Of a DNA stretch of 64,000 nt, positions 40,234-53,450 are shown one piece after another. Positions within the stretch are counted from its first letter, which is position 1, and each line of letters starts with the position of its first letter. The notes below the pieces were generated by a model. That model saw only the letters and a program-made list of their open reading frames with translations, ran no database searches and was not told the DNA's origin. The position numbers and the translations under genes were made by a program. This stretch comes from Brachypodius melanocephalos. Taxonomy: Eukaryota > Chordata > Aves > Passeriformes > Pycnonotidae. The stretch lies in assembly GCA_013398615.1 (NCBI GenBank), contig VZSR01000479.1, positions 1,522,689 through 1,586,688 on the forward strand, read 5' to 3'.

Positions 40234-41867
40234 CAAGGTGCAAGTAAAATTTGAAGTGCTAATAAAGTACCTGAAGTGTACCTTTTTATTTCTGCTCACA
40301 AACAATAAATGTGAGGATTCCTAAAAACCCCAAGCCACCTTTATGACCCTACTTTAAGAAATGACTGATTGGGTGAAATTGCATCTAATGATACCTGCAG
40401 CACTTAGTGCCACTCACCAAAGAGAATCACTGTTTATAACCATACCTACTGCTGGTTGAATATAAAACTACAATTTTGTCTTATAGGAAGCTGAATCATA
40501 GAAGCTTGTGAACTAACATTTATACCATGATTTTAAATTTATTCCAAGACATGGAAAATTCTCTGCATTTTGCTGCCTTGAGCATTTTCAGCTTCCCCCT
40601 CAAGCTCAAAAAAGAGTACCCAAAAAGTACCCAAAAAAGTACCTAAAGATGTTCCTGTGCTGCTCCCCCTTGCACTGACAATTCCAACTGCAGAACTGCA
40701 CAGCAATGTCATGCTCAAACCTGCTCCCCCAGCAAAAAATGTTCTTGTACTTTCTGAAGGAGAGGCTTGTCCTGGGAAGGGGCAGGGGAGACATTTGGGG
40801 TTTTAGTGGGGTTTTGTTTTCTTCCTCTGGCTGGAAGGTTCCTGCACCTTTGCAATTGCCAGGGTAAGTAGGAAGGAAGAATGTGGGGTCAGAGGTGAGG
40901 AAATCAAAGCTGCCACTCTGACTGCAGCACAGACCCAGAATGGTCCATGCTGACCTTGAACCTGCACCTTAAACCATCTTGGGTAAGATATTCATGCATT
41001 CCTTTCCACAGCAATTTGGCTGCTTTTCCTTTTAATTAATTTCTGGATATGATAGATTGTGCTTTCAAGGGCTATCACACACTACCATATTCAATTTTAG
41101 AATCATTAGAAAAAGAAATTTTAAAAAAATAACAGAAATATGAACTTCAAAGGTTAGGCATAGAATAATAAACACAGGAAATGTCAGTCTCACACGCCTT
41201 GGAGTTTCAAACAAGCTCTTTTTCAAAGATAAAGAAAGGTCATTGTGTTCTGACCTCAATAGTTATTTATCTGTTTCCTCACACTCCAGAAGTTTAGGTT
41301 CTAACCATCAGAGTGTAAAGTGTCCCATCAATTTATCTTTTTCTTATTAGCAAATACTACATATTTTGTACAAACAGCAATCTATCAAACACTAGGGTGC
41401 ACCCACCTCACCTTGTAACACCAAGGGTCAAAAAGCTGCTTCTAGATGATTGGACATTAACTTTTTAAGCTTATTCTGCCTACCTGAAAGTAAGGATTTA
41501 AAAGCCAAATCTGTCATAACTCAACATTCCCAGAATATTCTGCAATAGAACTGCTTCTTCCATCTGTTGTGGGAATTCAGAGGGGCTGCATCTGCTCTAC
41601 TCTGTCCAAAGCACTTCATTTGGAACAGAAATGAGCAGCACTCCTCCAGTCTGTGCTGATTCAGAGCAATCAGACAGCACCTAAAGGGAGGTGCAAGGGG
41701 CAGGGATTTGCCCAGGAGCCTGGATGTCCACTCTGGGAAATACTCTTAATGAGTGACATTTACCAACGAGAAGCTACTGGATCTCTTGGCTGGCAAGGAT
41801 GTCTTTTGTGCCAGAACATTCATAGCATCAGCCAATAAATTTAAACTGAAAGTGTCCTTAAATTCCA

Positions 41868-41884
41868 TTTTTTTTTTTTTTTTT
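41868..41884. repeat. T17 homopolymer
   Basis: Seventeen consecutive T residues, with nothing distinctive around them. Confidence 0.9.
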
Positions 41885-42406
41885 AAATTAAGTTTCACCC
41901 AACAATTTGGAAAAAATCGACAGGGCTACATTTTTATACTTTTTGACCCCCTTCTAAACCCATGTGTCAGACTCTTATTACTGAGTGCAAGGGACTCCTT
42001 CTGCAAAGGCTGAACCTCAAAATCCATTTTGCATCTAAACCCAAACTCCACACCAAAAAAACTCCCTGACAAAACACACCAAGGATTCTCATGTCTGTGT
42101 GGGCACTGAGTGCATCCCAGAGCCTTTATGCTATGCAGCTGAAATAGCTTCTGTGGAACTGCTTAGACCATCAAACCAAGGATGTATAACCATTCCAAAC
42201 ATGTTTTCCTTCTGTATTCTGCATTGAAAAGTGTCTTACTGCTTACCAGGGTCTTCATCTGCTCTTTTCAAGGCTGGTGACTTTTCATTCATTCAGTAAT
42301 CCTAAAAAGAAGAAAGAGGGAATGCTTATTTTAGGTGCCACCATCAGGTTTGAGTTGATATATCCCAAATCCCCCACGTTTTACAAGCATTTAAATATGA
42401 CATAGT

Positions 42407-42431
42407 AAAAAAAAAAAAAAAAAAAAAAAAA
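42407..42431. repeat. A25 homopolymer
   Basis: Twenty-five consecutive A residues after ACATAGT. No element body is recognisable upstream. Confidence 0.95.
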
Positions 42432-45010
42432 GTTGAACAATAATTTACAACTTGATAAAAGTTTTCCCATAATCCAAATCTTTGTAATAGATCTGAACAG
42501 GTCCATGTAGAACAGCGTCTGTTTCCCCCATCACCTTCATTGTCTTTTCAGTCCCTAAGCATGGATTGACCTGGGTGCCTTTTCCTACGGTGCCAATGCA
42601 GGCGTGCTTCACAAATTACAGACATTTACAGCTTTGCATTTCCAAAACTCCCAACAACGGAAATAAGAGTTCTGGGAAGTTAAAAATCTGCTTTGATCAT
42701 GACTGCAGGGAGTCAAAATACTCTTATCCTGATCTTGGTGTTCTCTGGTGTTTTCTTTACCAATGTAGAAGATGCAGCTCCTGCCTATGTCAAAGAGCCT
42801 TTGACAGTTACAGCAAAAAAAAAAAAAAGTTAATTTTAAGATTAAATAAAGAAAAAATAACCCCCAAATACATCCTACAATGAAAAAAGAAGTGTTTACA
42901 TAGCTTTATAGAACAGTCCAGAACACTTAGTTTGTGCCAAAATCTTAAATATACAAATATATTGTTCTTATATATTTATCTTGCAAGTCATTAATTTTTA
43001 AAAGTATTTTCCTCCATCATAAAATTTCATTGCAGAGTTGAAGCCTGGGTTCAATAACAGATGCACCATACAGAGCTTAATCTAGCTTGGATTTACCTTG
43101 CACTGAGAGCTGTCTCTTCTAGCTAACATGAGAGAACATTTTGGGTGAATTTTTAACCTCAGTGATCCCCACAAATGGAAAGGAGGTTGACAAAGCTACT
43201 TTAACTTCCTACAAAAACATGAAACAGCAACAAAAAAGACCAGCACTTAAAGAGTAACATGGGTTTGTATACAATACCATGTTCAGAGGCAATTAAGAGT
43301 TTCATTTACAGCAGCTTGTTACCAAAGTAGTGCCAGCAGTGTTTATTAATTAAAGGTGTTTTTCCATCCTTTGTGAAGAAAGTGAGAATTAGTCTACTGT
43401 TTCTGGGGAATTACAGTTTTCTAATCATTTAAAAAATGAGGGTGACAAGTTCTGCCACCTATTTGCCCTGCAAACATTCTGTCTCTGATACATGCCAGGA
43501 ATTGTGACAGCTCTGTTTCAGACTGCCTATATATTACTTTAAATATTGCCGTACAGAATCAAAATTATTTTCCATCAACCCCAAAATCTGTGTCGGTGTT
43601 CTTTTAAAAAAGCTCTGCTCTTGGCTTTCAGAAGAACATGTTGTTTCATTCCCCTAAAGAAGCTCAGAACATCAAGGAAAATAACATCAAGTGATAGTGG
43701 GTTCAAACGTATTTCTAATCTTTACAACCCTTCAGTAGTTACATTAAAAAAGTGAGGCATAATTTATTTCTGATGAAACAGAGTTGCTCTGCTTTCTGCT
43801 AATAGGATCCTCAGGGCAAAAGGGGTAGGGAAAGCACTGATAAAAGTAGAGAGCTTCATTTTACTGTTTTTTTTTTTTTTTCTAGGCTGGAAACAATAAA
43901 TTAATAATAGTGTTTACTCTGATTATCGTTGATTTAGGATAAATTGTTCTCATTTAGCAAATGGGGAAATGAAATTCAGTGCCCAAGGGACTGAGAATAT
44001 AAATCTATGCCAAGGGCTACAATTGAAGACACATTTACAGATCCATTCTGAGTTCCTGGATTAATTCCAATCATTGCTGATGTTCTAGTGCCGTTTACCA
44101 GTTTAATGATGCAAGTTGCCACTCCTTTCTCCTCCTCTCTCTTTTTTTCCCCTTCTGCTCTCCTCATGTCCCTCATAAAACTTACTTGGTTTTTTATTAA
44201 TCCTTGAAGGGCCACTAGTTTTCAGGGTTTTTCTTTTGGAAAAGCTGGTACAATTTTTTCTCAGACGTTCACGCCTATGTTTTAATACTTTTAATTCACC
44301 TAATAATAATTATTCTTCAGCCAGCCAATCCTTATTCAGTGTAGCAATTGAGCAAGAAAATGTCAGAACCTTGAAATGGCATATGGTACTACTAAAAAAG
44401 AAGTACTTCTCAGGAAAATTTCATGAAAGCAATAGAAACATCATTATTCAGCAAAAAGACAACTTGGACAAAGTGGACTATTAAAGGTATTTTCATTTCC
44501 TTAAAGTGCTGTGGTATCATCATACTTGCCATACTTAAAAACGAGGAAAGAGGGTACATAACACAGTACTGACAGACAGCAAAAGCTTCAGGCTGGTGTT
44601 GCATTTCCTCCTATGGAAAGTATTACCTTTTATTACCGCTCATTAAAATTTGATTTTATAGAGCATCTTTAAAATGGGGGTGTTATAGCTGGTATTACTG
44701 ACTAGTTAGAACTTTCAGAACACAAATCCTCAGTCTTGTTGCTTTCAATTATTAAAGATTAGGCATAAATATGACAAATTCAGGTCTTTTTAATAAAAAG
44801 TAGTTTATAGTTTTGCTATGCATCTAGCCCAGTCATTTGCTTTGTTTTGATTTCTCCTGATAAATTCTTTGATCTTGAAAATGACATTCTATTACTACAC
44901 TGATGTTCAGTGATGTATTCATTACCTCCTACTGCATTTACCACATTCTAGAGCTGGCATGTACCTTAATGTTTCAGTCACTTCTCACAGGTGCTGCATT
45001 TTGCATTTAC

Positions 45011-45192
45011 GTACCACGAAGCCACAATATCTGCAAATATCAACCCAAAAGCTAGTTTAGTAAACAAAAACCATATACCTAGAGTGGCACCCACAGTGTT
45101 CGGTGGGCATAACCCAATAGCATACTCATTATTTTCACCTTGATATTCAGTGCAATTTGATGCTGTTGGGAAATCCATTCCTACAAACCTTG
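45011..45192 (-). CDS. Candidate internal exon of an unidentified multipass membrane protein (or a relic of one)
   Basis: Read on the minus strand, an acceptor-like TTTTGGCAG ends at 45193. It is followed by an open frame of about 60 codons up to donor-like sites, GTACGT after 45015 or GTAAAT after 45011. The first 30 residues look extracellular: Asn-Cys-Thr (an N-glycosylation sequon), two cysteines, and acidic and Asn-rich stretches. Then comes a hydrophobic segment of about 25 residues, including GIWFLF and FGLIFADIV, broken by one Lys, as in a transmembrane helix. The frame continues past the donor to a stop near 44978. I could not assign a family. The acceptor's pyrimidine tract is weak. 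Open frames of this length are common by chance here, so a false positive is quite possible. Confidence 0.25.
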
Positions 45193-47380
45193 CTGCCAAA
45201 ATGGGCTCAGCACAAGTGTGCAGGCTACCACTGCTTCCTCCATAGGCTGTCAGTGGAACTTAGAGACATGGCTGATCCATTTCTTCCAAGGAAAACTAAA
45301 TTAAAAGTGCATAGGTGACCAGTTTAAACCCTTAAAACCAGGAATTTAAACCTGAAACTCAATTTCTGTACTGCTAGTTTAAAAACACATTTGTGACCTG
45401 TTCTGACAGCTTCTCCCTGTTGGCACAAAGACTGTTCTGACTTTAGCCAGACATACCAGCTCCAAAGACCAGCCCCAAAGATCTGTAGAACCCTCTCGTC
45501 CCCTCAGGTGCACACACAGACACAGGAATATCCTTTTAAACATTTAAAAATCAGTTTCTTAAAATTTCTGGATGAATTTGCAAATATACAAATGAAAGAT
45601 TACTCTTTAGACTCTTTGTGGTATTAGATCCCATCAGGTAGATTGAAGAGCTCTTTTTAAAACTGAGTAAATGGCTTAAGATGTGGCTTCATCTCTTTCT
45701 TAGCCTCACCATAATTTGCATTTCAGAGGGAAATGTTAATATTACAAAGATTAAAAGAAAAATAAATAAAACTCCAAAGAGACAAGCCCTACTATCAAAT
45801 GAAGACTTCTTTCTAGGATACTTAAGTCAGACATTTGCAAGCAAATAAATAATAAATCAACACTACATATGGAAACTAAAGAATGTAAGGATTACAGGGT
45901 GTAGATTTCCTCTTCTCTTTACTATTATGAATACATTTACAGCACACTGTTTAAACACATCTTGAAGCAGAAAGATCTGTAACAGATGTGTGTTCCTATT
46001 AGTCTTAGAAAGAGCTGCTTGCTCTCACTTCCATCCATCCTTTGTTCTCAAGCTTTCCCAAAGTTTCAGACACATCTGCATCACTCATTCTCAAGCTTTA
46101 GGCAGGACCTCAGAGTTTCAAGTCTTGTACAGGTCTAAACCCAGCAGAAATTAGGGATTCATCTCTCCAAGACCTCTTGGAATATCAATCCAATAGCTCC
46201 CTGCCACATGGGCTCAGTCAGAGCCCACACAAAGTGTTTTAACAGAAAACTCTTCTTTTTTAATGCACAACCAGAGCAAATGAGAGCCTGGTTATTGGCA
46301 CATGGACACAGGGCACGGGATGCCTGGACTAAATGATTTGTTTAGACTGACCAGATTCAAACTCCAGATGTCAAACTGCACTCAGAGAATTAACTAATAG
46401 ATGACAGTGAGCACCTTCACTCCTTATTAAAGAGGTTTTCCAGGCTGCTATGTATAATGCAGGATTCAGTAAGATGTGTGATTTCACTTCTGCTCCCTGG
46501 ACTGCTTCTACATTTTCTACTGAAATTACAATGGACTTGTTCTGAAGGGAATGCTTGAATCAGGCATATCAAATATAGCCACCTGCTACTATTAAATAGC
46601 ATTTGTAGTTTGCCCACTGTGATATCATCTTGTAAGTAAAGTTCAAAACCTATGAGAAAACCTGCTCTAATAAGAAATCCATTTCAACAGAAACACCAGG
46701 TTACATTGGGAAAAAAAAGGATTTGCTTCTTAATACCTTTTTAAGTAGCTTTGGCTAAACTGTAGGGAAACATCCACATACCTTTAGCTATCCAATTGCA
46801 CCAGAAAAAGAGTAAACTTTAAAAATCATAAACATTTTCCAGTATACTTGATTGAATTTTGTCATTCTGGTAACAAGCAACAGCTTTCATGCAATCCATC
46901 GCCAAAATTACAAATGATCCCTAAAATTTACAGTAGAAACTGATGTAAACCTTCATTCTAGAAACAACTGAGAATCAACACTTTCCCTGAAGCATCTTGA
47001 GTTTTAGTCTGTTGTTCTAATTTAAGATCAGGAGGAATGTAATTCAGAGAATCACCTGTTCAGATTTTTTTTTAATTTGCTGCAGAGGAAGATCTTGATC
47101 TGCACAGTGCCATCAGCACATTCCCACAGCAGTATGATCAATGCATTTGACTCTAAACCCATGGCCTCTATAAGGCTTCCAAAGTCCTTTAATGGCACTT
47201 GCTTTCTACAGGCAATAATTCCTTGACAGGATCAACCTCGTGGTAAGACGTGCAAAGACTCAAAAAGCTCTGAAAAAACAATTTCCACAATAGCCTCTCC
47301 ACACAAGAAGGGAGTAGCAAAGCTGCCTGCAAAGTGACATTCCTGGAGTTTTTCCTCACACCATTTTCTGATGACCTTAC
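45193..47380. other. AT-rich non-coding stretch
   Basis: No supported exon or repeat. Isolated splice-like motifs occur, for example a minus-strand donor AAAGGTATGTG near 46778-46782, without a convincing exon. Confidence 0.5.
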
Positions 47381-47457
47381 CTATTATTTTTGTAAAATCT
47401 TTCCAATATGTCTTTTGAAAGGATTTTATTAACAAGGGGAGTTGGTTATGGAGAGCA
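47381..47457 (-). CDS. Candidate 77-nt internal exon, unknown product
   Basis: On the minus strand an acceptor tract, GGCTTCTTATTCCAG, ends at 47458. It precedes 77 bases that are open in one frame, then a strong donor, GTAAGG, at 47380. The frame reads Ala-Leu-His-Asn-Gln-Leu-Pro-Leu-Leu and ends Lys-Ile-Ile plus one base. This leaves phase 1, which is the phase needed to enter the candidate exon at 45011-45192 (through G|CA). The agreement has a one-in-three chance of being accidental. The peptide is basic and Lys-rich and I do not recognise it. Confidence 0.22.
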
Positions 47458-49116
47458 CTGGAATAAGAAGCCAATAACATATCAGGATAAAAATGTCCTT
47501 TCAAATGCAGTTTGCAAACTCACCCTTGTTTGCTATATACTGCCTATTTTTTAAATAATGCACAAATCATCTCCAGTACCATGGAAATAATCAACAGAGA
47601 ATCAAAACCTGGAGCTTCTACTAGAGCACAAATCAAAAGCTGTTGGAATCCAACAGCTGGAGCCTGTCTCATTATTTCATTGCACTTTGATGTGCTTTTC
47701 AGCCAAGTATCTTAGAGATTTACTTACAGATATGTCTATCTACAAATTCTACATTGCTTACACATTATAGTTTCCGACAGAGATAAATACACTAAGTTCT
47801 CATTAAAAAAAAAAATTAAAAAATTAAATCTTCTATTAAGCACAAAATCCTGTAAATAGAGGAATTGAAAATCAGCTGCACCTAATAAAAGAATCAAGTT
47901 TTTTATTGACTTTGAGCTGGTAGTTTCCATTAGATTATCCATCATGCTTTTATTATGTGATCAACTGCCTAATTAATTTCACACTCGTGCATTTAGGCAG
48001 AAAGCTGTATGTTTCAATGGGTTTTGCTCTAATCCTGCACCTGCGGCCTCAGAGGTTTAGACAGCTCTCGATCATAAGTTTATACTGTGCCTGTAATCAT
48101 GTCAGCTGGAGTATCCTTCCAACTATCCAGGCTGTTGAAATATTACAGTATTTAATTTCTGAGGCACTAGAAAATTTGCATCTGTGGTTATGTCTCTTTG
48201 GACTTTAATCAGATGAAAGTCACCGAGATATATTAAGAGAGTTAGATACAATATTTTGCTCAGACAGTTTTAGTGGATGTATCAGACACTGTTTTGATTT
48301 TCCTTGCTTATCTGGTAATATGAACAGATGCAATCATGCTATTGTATAATGAATGTTGATTGCCAACAGTATTTGATTTTGCAACCATTCTGTAGTGATA
48401 ATTAAAGATAACTTGATATCCTATACAGTGATAGTTAAAGATTGCTTTGTGTGCATTATTGCATAAATAAATGCCACGGAGAGAATGAACGTATTCTCTA
48501 CAACTTTTTATCTGGAATATATTTCAGGGCAAAAAAAAAGTCACAAGTCTTAATAACACAGTAGTCTTCATTGTAAAATTTGTGTTATTTATCCTTCATT
48601 TTTTTTCTGGTTTATGGAATTTACACTAAGCAAAGTTTTAGTAATTTAGGATGCATTATCTCTACCTTCCCCAGAAAGGACAAGAAATGCAGTCTGATGG
48701 GAGCTGTGCTATCCCCCACTGATCACTCCATGCTGGAGCCCATGGGGTATCTTCTGTGATTACAACCCTTCGGACAAGGCCCACATGTAGATTTAGATGT
48801 TTATTGCACCATTTGGAAACCTGGGGAAACAAACACTGAGATGTACTGTTTCCCACTAATAAACTTCACCAAAATTCAGATATTCATACTGTTATAGTTT
48901 TGGCCAAAACTACATGGACTAGATATTCAAACTAAACAATACACAGAATGTGATAGAGGAGCCAAGTTGGAGTTGTCCTTCTCACATCAGTAGCCCAATT
49001 AAAGCATGGATAGGCCCAGCCAAAGAGACTAGGATTTTTATTTTATTTTCAGATTAGGCCTGATGACTCTACAGTTCTCCTGGGGAGTGTAAGAAACCTG
49101 TCCCAGCCCTGGAACC

Positions 49117-49154
49117 ACTGCTCTGCTCATATCTCTACTGCTCTGCTCATATCT
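49117..49154. repeat. 20-bp tandem duplication
   Basis: ACTGCTCTGCTCATATCT occurs at 49117-49134 and again at 49137-49154, separated by CT: two adjacent copies with no mismatch. It looks like a recent replication-slippage duplication. Confidence 0.9.
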
Positions 49155-50181
49155 AGCACGTTCACGGGTTACAGCATGTGTGAGATGACACAGAAATGCA
49201 TCTTTATTCACCCAGGTGTGCACAGCACTGGCACTGCATCCCCTGCACTCCCTGTGTGCCCAGGAAGGCAGAGAAGCAGAAACACCTTCCTTTGTACTGC
49301 CACAACCAAGCCTTTGCTGACTATTTTGAGCTTGCACAGTCTGTTTCGGTAGCAGACACAGACCCATGGCCATCAACAGCTGTAAACTGTGATGCCAGTT
49401 TGGGTACGTTTGCTTTGGAACAATGCAAATCTGTGGATGAAAGCAGTGTTTGACTGCCATGGGTGCTATATCCAGCACCAAGTAACTGATGTGCATCTCC
49501 AGTATCAATATGACATGATTTTTATCTCTGGAGTCTGATGTTTCCCTTTTAATCATAATTCACCAGAGAAGACAGCAAGCTCCTTAGTTCACTGGTCAAT
49601 ATAGTTAGCAGGTGAATCCTTATAGATGACAGATGTGCTTTCAGTGCAGCAGTTCTCCCTGCTTTAGAAAGAATGTGTCAGGTGTTGAAACTTGCCAATT
49701 AAATGATCCCCATTCTTGATGTGAGCTTTAGCCATTGAATACCTTGGGAGCTGAAATCTCCCTCCACTCCTGCTCAGTAAGAATAGCCAGACTAACACCT
49801 ATACCTTCCCTTCTGGATCACTGATAATTTCTGGAAGCTGATAATTATTTCTGTTTTTTGCTAAGAAACTGAAGGATGCCTATGCCTCTGATGTATTTCC
49901 ACTGTGTGTCTTTGTGTATGTCAGAAAGATATCAGTTCCCTGCCATCTAAGAAAGCATTTCTGCAGACATTTTTCTTATGACTTTTCATTCCAATTTATA
50001 AAGTTACCTGTTGGGGAAGTTTTATGATCCCACCTACTTCCCATAGAGGCTACCACCTAAGCCTTGATTAGTTCACAGGAGATCAAACTCCCTAACAAGT
50101 TACTGTCAGCTGCAGTTTTTAAGACTAGAACTAGGTCAGGTTTATTACCTGCATCAATTCTTTCATGTAGCACAGCTAAGA

Positions 50182-50236
50182 CAAAAAAAGGGATTTTAGA
50201 ACAAAAAAAAGAAAAAAAAGAAAAAAAAAAGGAAAA
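50182..50236. repeat. A-rich low-complexity tract
   Basis: Runs of seven to ten A residues broken by single G residues. It produces a Lys/Glu-rich chance peptide at 50064-50333. Confidence 0.85.
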
Positions 50237-53200
50237 CAGGACTGAACGTCTAACTAACAGATATAAAAATGCTTCTCATCTCAAAAGTGAAATGCCACAA
50301 ATGATTTTTAAATTACCAAACCCCCGAGGCTGAAGCCATATAGTCTCCAGCTTTGACTAAGAGACCTTACAATAGTACAGGAGGTTTTTTTTACACACAG
50401 AGCACATGAACAGAATCATTTGTAATGTGGGATCCCTTAGATATTCATTCAGCAAAGGCTGTGGAAATGATTTTTGTTCTGATGAGGACAGAAATAGCTT
50501 TACACAATATTGATCTTCTCCAAGTCTTAGGATTGCTCTGTGTAGTCTTGGAAGAGCTACACTACAACAGCAATACTCAAAGATTTATAAAAAGCTGTTT
50601 TGTATCATATTTAATTACATTTTCTTTCTCTTTACACGTCATGATAACCCATCTCTCTATGGAATCTCCTTCTACAGTAGACACCTTTCTACATCCATTT
50701 AGTTCAATCTTTATTGTGGTGTTCTGGTGTTTCAGGTTCTGATTCAAGAAATGCAAACAAACTGTGAGGGATCACAACACCTGTTAAAAAAATCTAGGGC
50801 TTGTGATTAAGATCCAAGGGTTTTTGTGGTACTGACCAGCCCAACCTACATTTGACCTCTATGTCCATGGCTAGGCATAGAAACAATCAAACACAGAGAG
50901 CCACTCTTACTTTTTTTGTTTGTCTGTTTTAAATTTTGTTTCTTTTAGTGGCAGCATCAGTAGTGCTCACGTTTTCAGGCCATCAGCTCAATGCTCAAGC
51001 AGAGAGCAGCTGACAGCAGATAGAGTAAAGCTGCTTTTCCAAAAGCACTGACAAAATGATGTCTATGGCTACAGCATTGGTGGTTGTAAGGGGGAATTTT
51101 AACAAACCAGATCCTAAAATACAAAGTTTAAAGGAGTTAATAAAGGAAGTTAAAACTCTTTGGTTACCAGCAATTCCTCTTTGTGGTGGTGTAATAATCA
51201 TTATTAATCCTCTTGCTTGAGCCCACTGAGTCTGTGGCTAAGCCATGGAACTAGACACAGATGTCTTTAAGATACACTTTTCAAGAGCAGGCATCCCAGG
51301 AGAGAACATGACTTAAACATATTTTTGGGTCATGTCTCCTCTCCTGTACACTCCTTATTCCTGCCAGTACTAATTAATGTACAAGATCAGACAAACATTG
51401 CCAGCAAGTGTGTGACAAGCAGCCTAAATGGGAAGCTTTCCTGACATGAATGAAACACACGGGAAATGGGATGAGGTGTAGACAAAATACCATTATATTG
51501 ATTTTGCCATCCATGTAGTGTCAAGTGAAAATGCTATAAAAACAAGGAAGAGCCTTGTGGGTCAGAAGGCTCAGCTCAAACACAGAATGTGCCTGTAAAG
51601 CCATTTCAAATGACTGAAGGAGAATCTTGTAAGGACTAAAGCTGAAGGACTGTGACCCGAAGGACTAAAGCTGTCCATCAGCCTCCAACTCCACACAAGG
51701 CAACAAAACCAGGTTAACAAACCCACAGAAAAATTCTTCCCACAGGTCCTTTTGTTCAGCAGCTCCAGGCCTCCTATTGATCACCATCTGCTTCCTCTTG
51801 TGTCTTCATCACCACCTCATCTTCCTTCTCTTGGAATCCAGCAACACAAAAAGGAGCAAACCTCACCAGTAGCTTTACTTAGCAACATTTTAGAACAGAA
51901 CCTGACACCTTTCCCTTCTGAAATCTATTCTTAAATAAGCTACCTGGTTATGTTTCAACTCCTGCCAGCTTTTCCTCATAAGTTCATCACCCAAGGAGGA
52001 TGGGTAACAACACATCTGATGTTGCAGTGAAACCTCTCTGAGGTGCCCCCAACCACAGTTAAGCAACAGCTACCTTCTCAAAGATTGAATGCTCTCTTCT
52101 TATTTTAGAAAAACATAAAACAAAATGCAGAAATGCAAAATATTGAAGACAGCAGCTGGTGAGATGAGGCTCTTGGGTACCTGCACTGAAGAGGGCAGCC
52201 CACACTTGAGAATCTCAAAGGAATAAGGAAATGGGGTGCTCAAACCCACAAAGGACAGTGTCAGATGAGGGGCAGTTCTGCTAATATTCCCATTCCCATG
52301 ACAGATTAAGAGTTTATCTCACAACAGTGAGGTTTTGGGATTACCTGTCTGAGGATAGGAAGAAGTGGAGCCTACCCAGTGCATCCCGGACTGCCATGAC
52401 AGAAACCAGACCTAGGTGAAAGATACTGTGGTGATAAATGGCTGGAAACAAAAAACAAGACAACCAAAAACCCCCAACAAACCCAGGCAGACAGGAGGTC
52501 ACCTACTTCTAACCACAGCACCCCAAGCAAAGGAAAAGCTCTAACTTCTTCTGTGCTAAGATAAGTTAGTTCCACTTTACCAACATGGAGCCAAAGCTCT
52601 TGCCTAAGGAAAAAAAAAATTAAAATTAATCAATATTCTTAAGCATGGCAGATCCGAAGAAAAGAGCAGAAAGCAGATGTTGAAAGAATAAAACCAATCC
52701 CCCCCCCAAGGAAGATTTGTTTAGAAAAGCAAATAAATATGACCATCCTACTCCTATTCCAAAGGGGAAAAAAGAACTATAAAAACTTTTGTAAAGTCCG
52801 GTGAAGTTTCTGGACCTACAGATCCTTTGCCCTTAGAATCCTTGTCTGTGTGATGTATCTCTACCATACTTTATGTACATTGCACTGTACTCTCAGGGAT
52901 GCATTGTTGTACACCCCCAGTCCCAAACCTCTCCAGCTCCTATTTTCCACTGAAGCATTGGGATCAGCCTTGCACGAGCCTGCAGCACTCCAGATGGGTC
53001 ACAGAGCCTTGCCAGAACCCTGCTCAGCATGGCAAGATAATTTAACAGTCTTCTGTTTAAACATTGTGCAGTGAATATGATTTCTGATTCAAAATAATGA
53101 TGGCATATGGCACAGCTTTAATAGCACTGCCATTTTGGATGGGATGGAAGGGGTTTTTTTCTTTCTAATTTGCTTTATTAAAACACAATATCTACATTAG

Positions 53201-53390
53201 CTACTGCAAATGGACAGCCAAGATTAACGAGGATGACCTATTCAACATGGAAATTTTGTGCTAAGGCCTTCTGTGCAAGTTGGCTAAATGATGAAACAGG
53301 CACAGGATTTCAAAGGTATGATGAAATGGCAAAACATTACCAACTCAGTATCTCTTTAAATTTAAGAAGCATGGTCCCAGAGGCGGCCTG

Positions 53391-53450
53391 ACTCCCTTTT
53401 TATCTCTCTCTCTTTCTCTTTTCTTTTTTCCTTTTCTTTTTTTTTTCTAT
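53391..53450. repeat. Long pyrimidine tract
   Basis: About 60 bases almost entirely C and T, including a CTCTCT stretch, ending in CTATCAG. It resembles an extended splice-acceptor tract. The following sequence is quickly closed by stops in the frames I read, so no exon is claimed. Confidence 0.8.

Larger units (their letters stand above)
40234..45010. other. AT-rich non-coding stretch
   Basis: No supported gene. Homopolymers lie at 41868-41884 (T17) and 42407-42431 (A25), with a shorter T run at 43867-43881 and a pyrimidine-rich patch at 44121-44165. Isolated strong donor-like sites, such as GGGTAAGT near 40862, have no convincing partner acceptor. A 79-codon minus-strand frame at 43976-44215 has no acceptor. 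Confidence 0.5.

Noticed and set aside
43097..43122. Minus-strand 22- or 26-nt microexon-like segment with donor GTAAAT
   Set aside because: The acceptor is ambiguous (two AGs four bases apart) and nothing supports inclusion. Such patterns recur by chance.
43976..44215. Minus-strand frame with Asn-Gly-Thr and Asn-Val-Ser sequons
   Set aside because: The upstream side is purine-rich on the coding strand, so there is no splice acceptor. Sequons alone are weak evidence.
49038..49556. Longest open frame in the window, 172 codons on the minus strand
   Set aside because: It lies in a GC-richer patch with an overlapping 85-codon frame on the other strand. It shows no domain, signal or splice context, no recognised similarity, and an uneven composition typical of chance frames.
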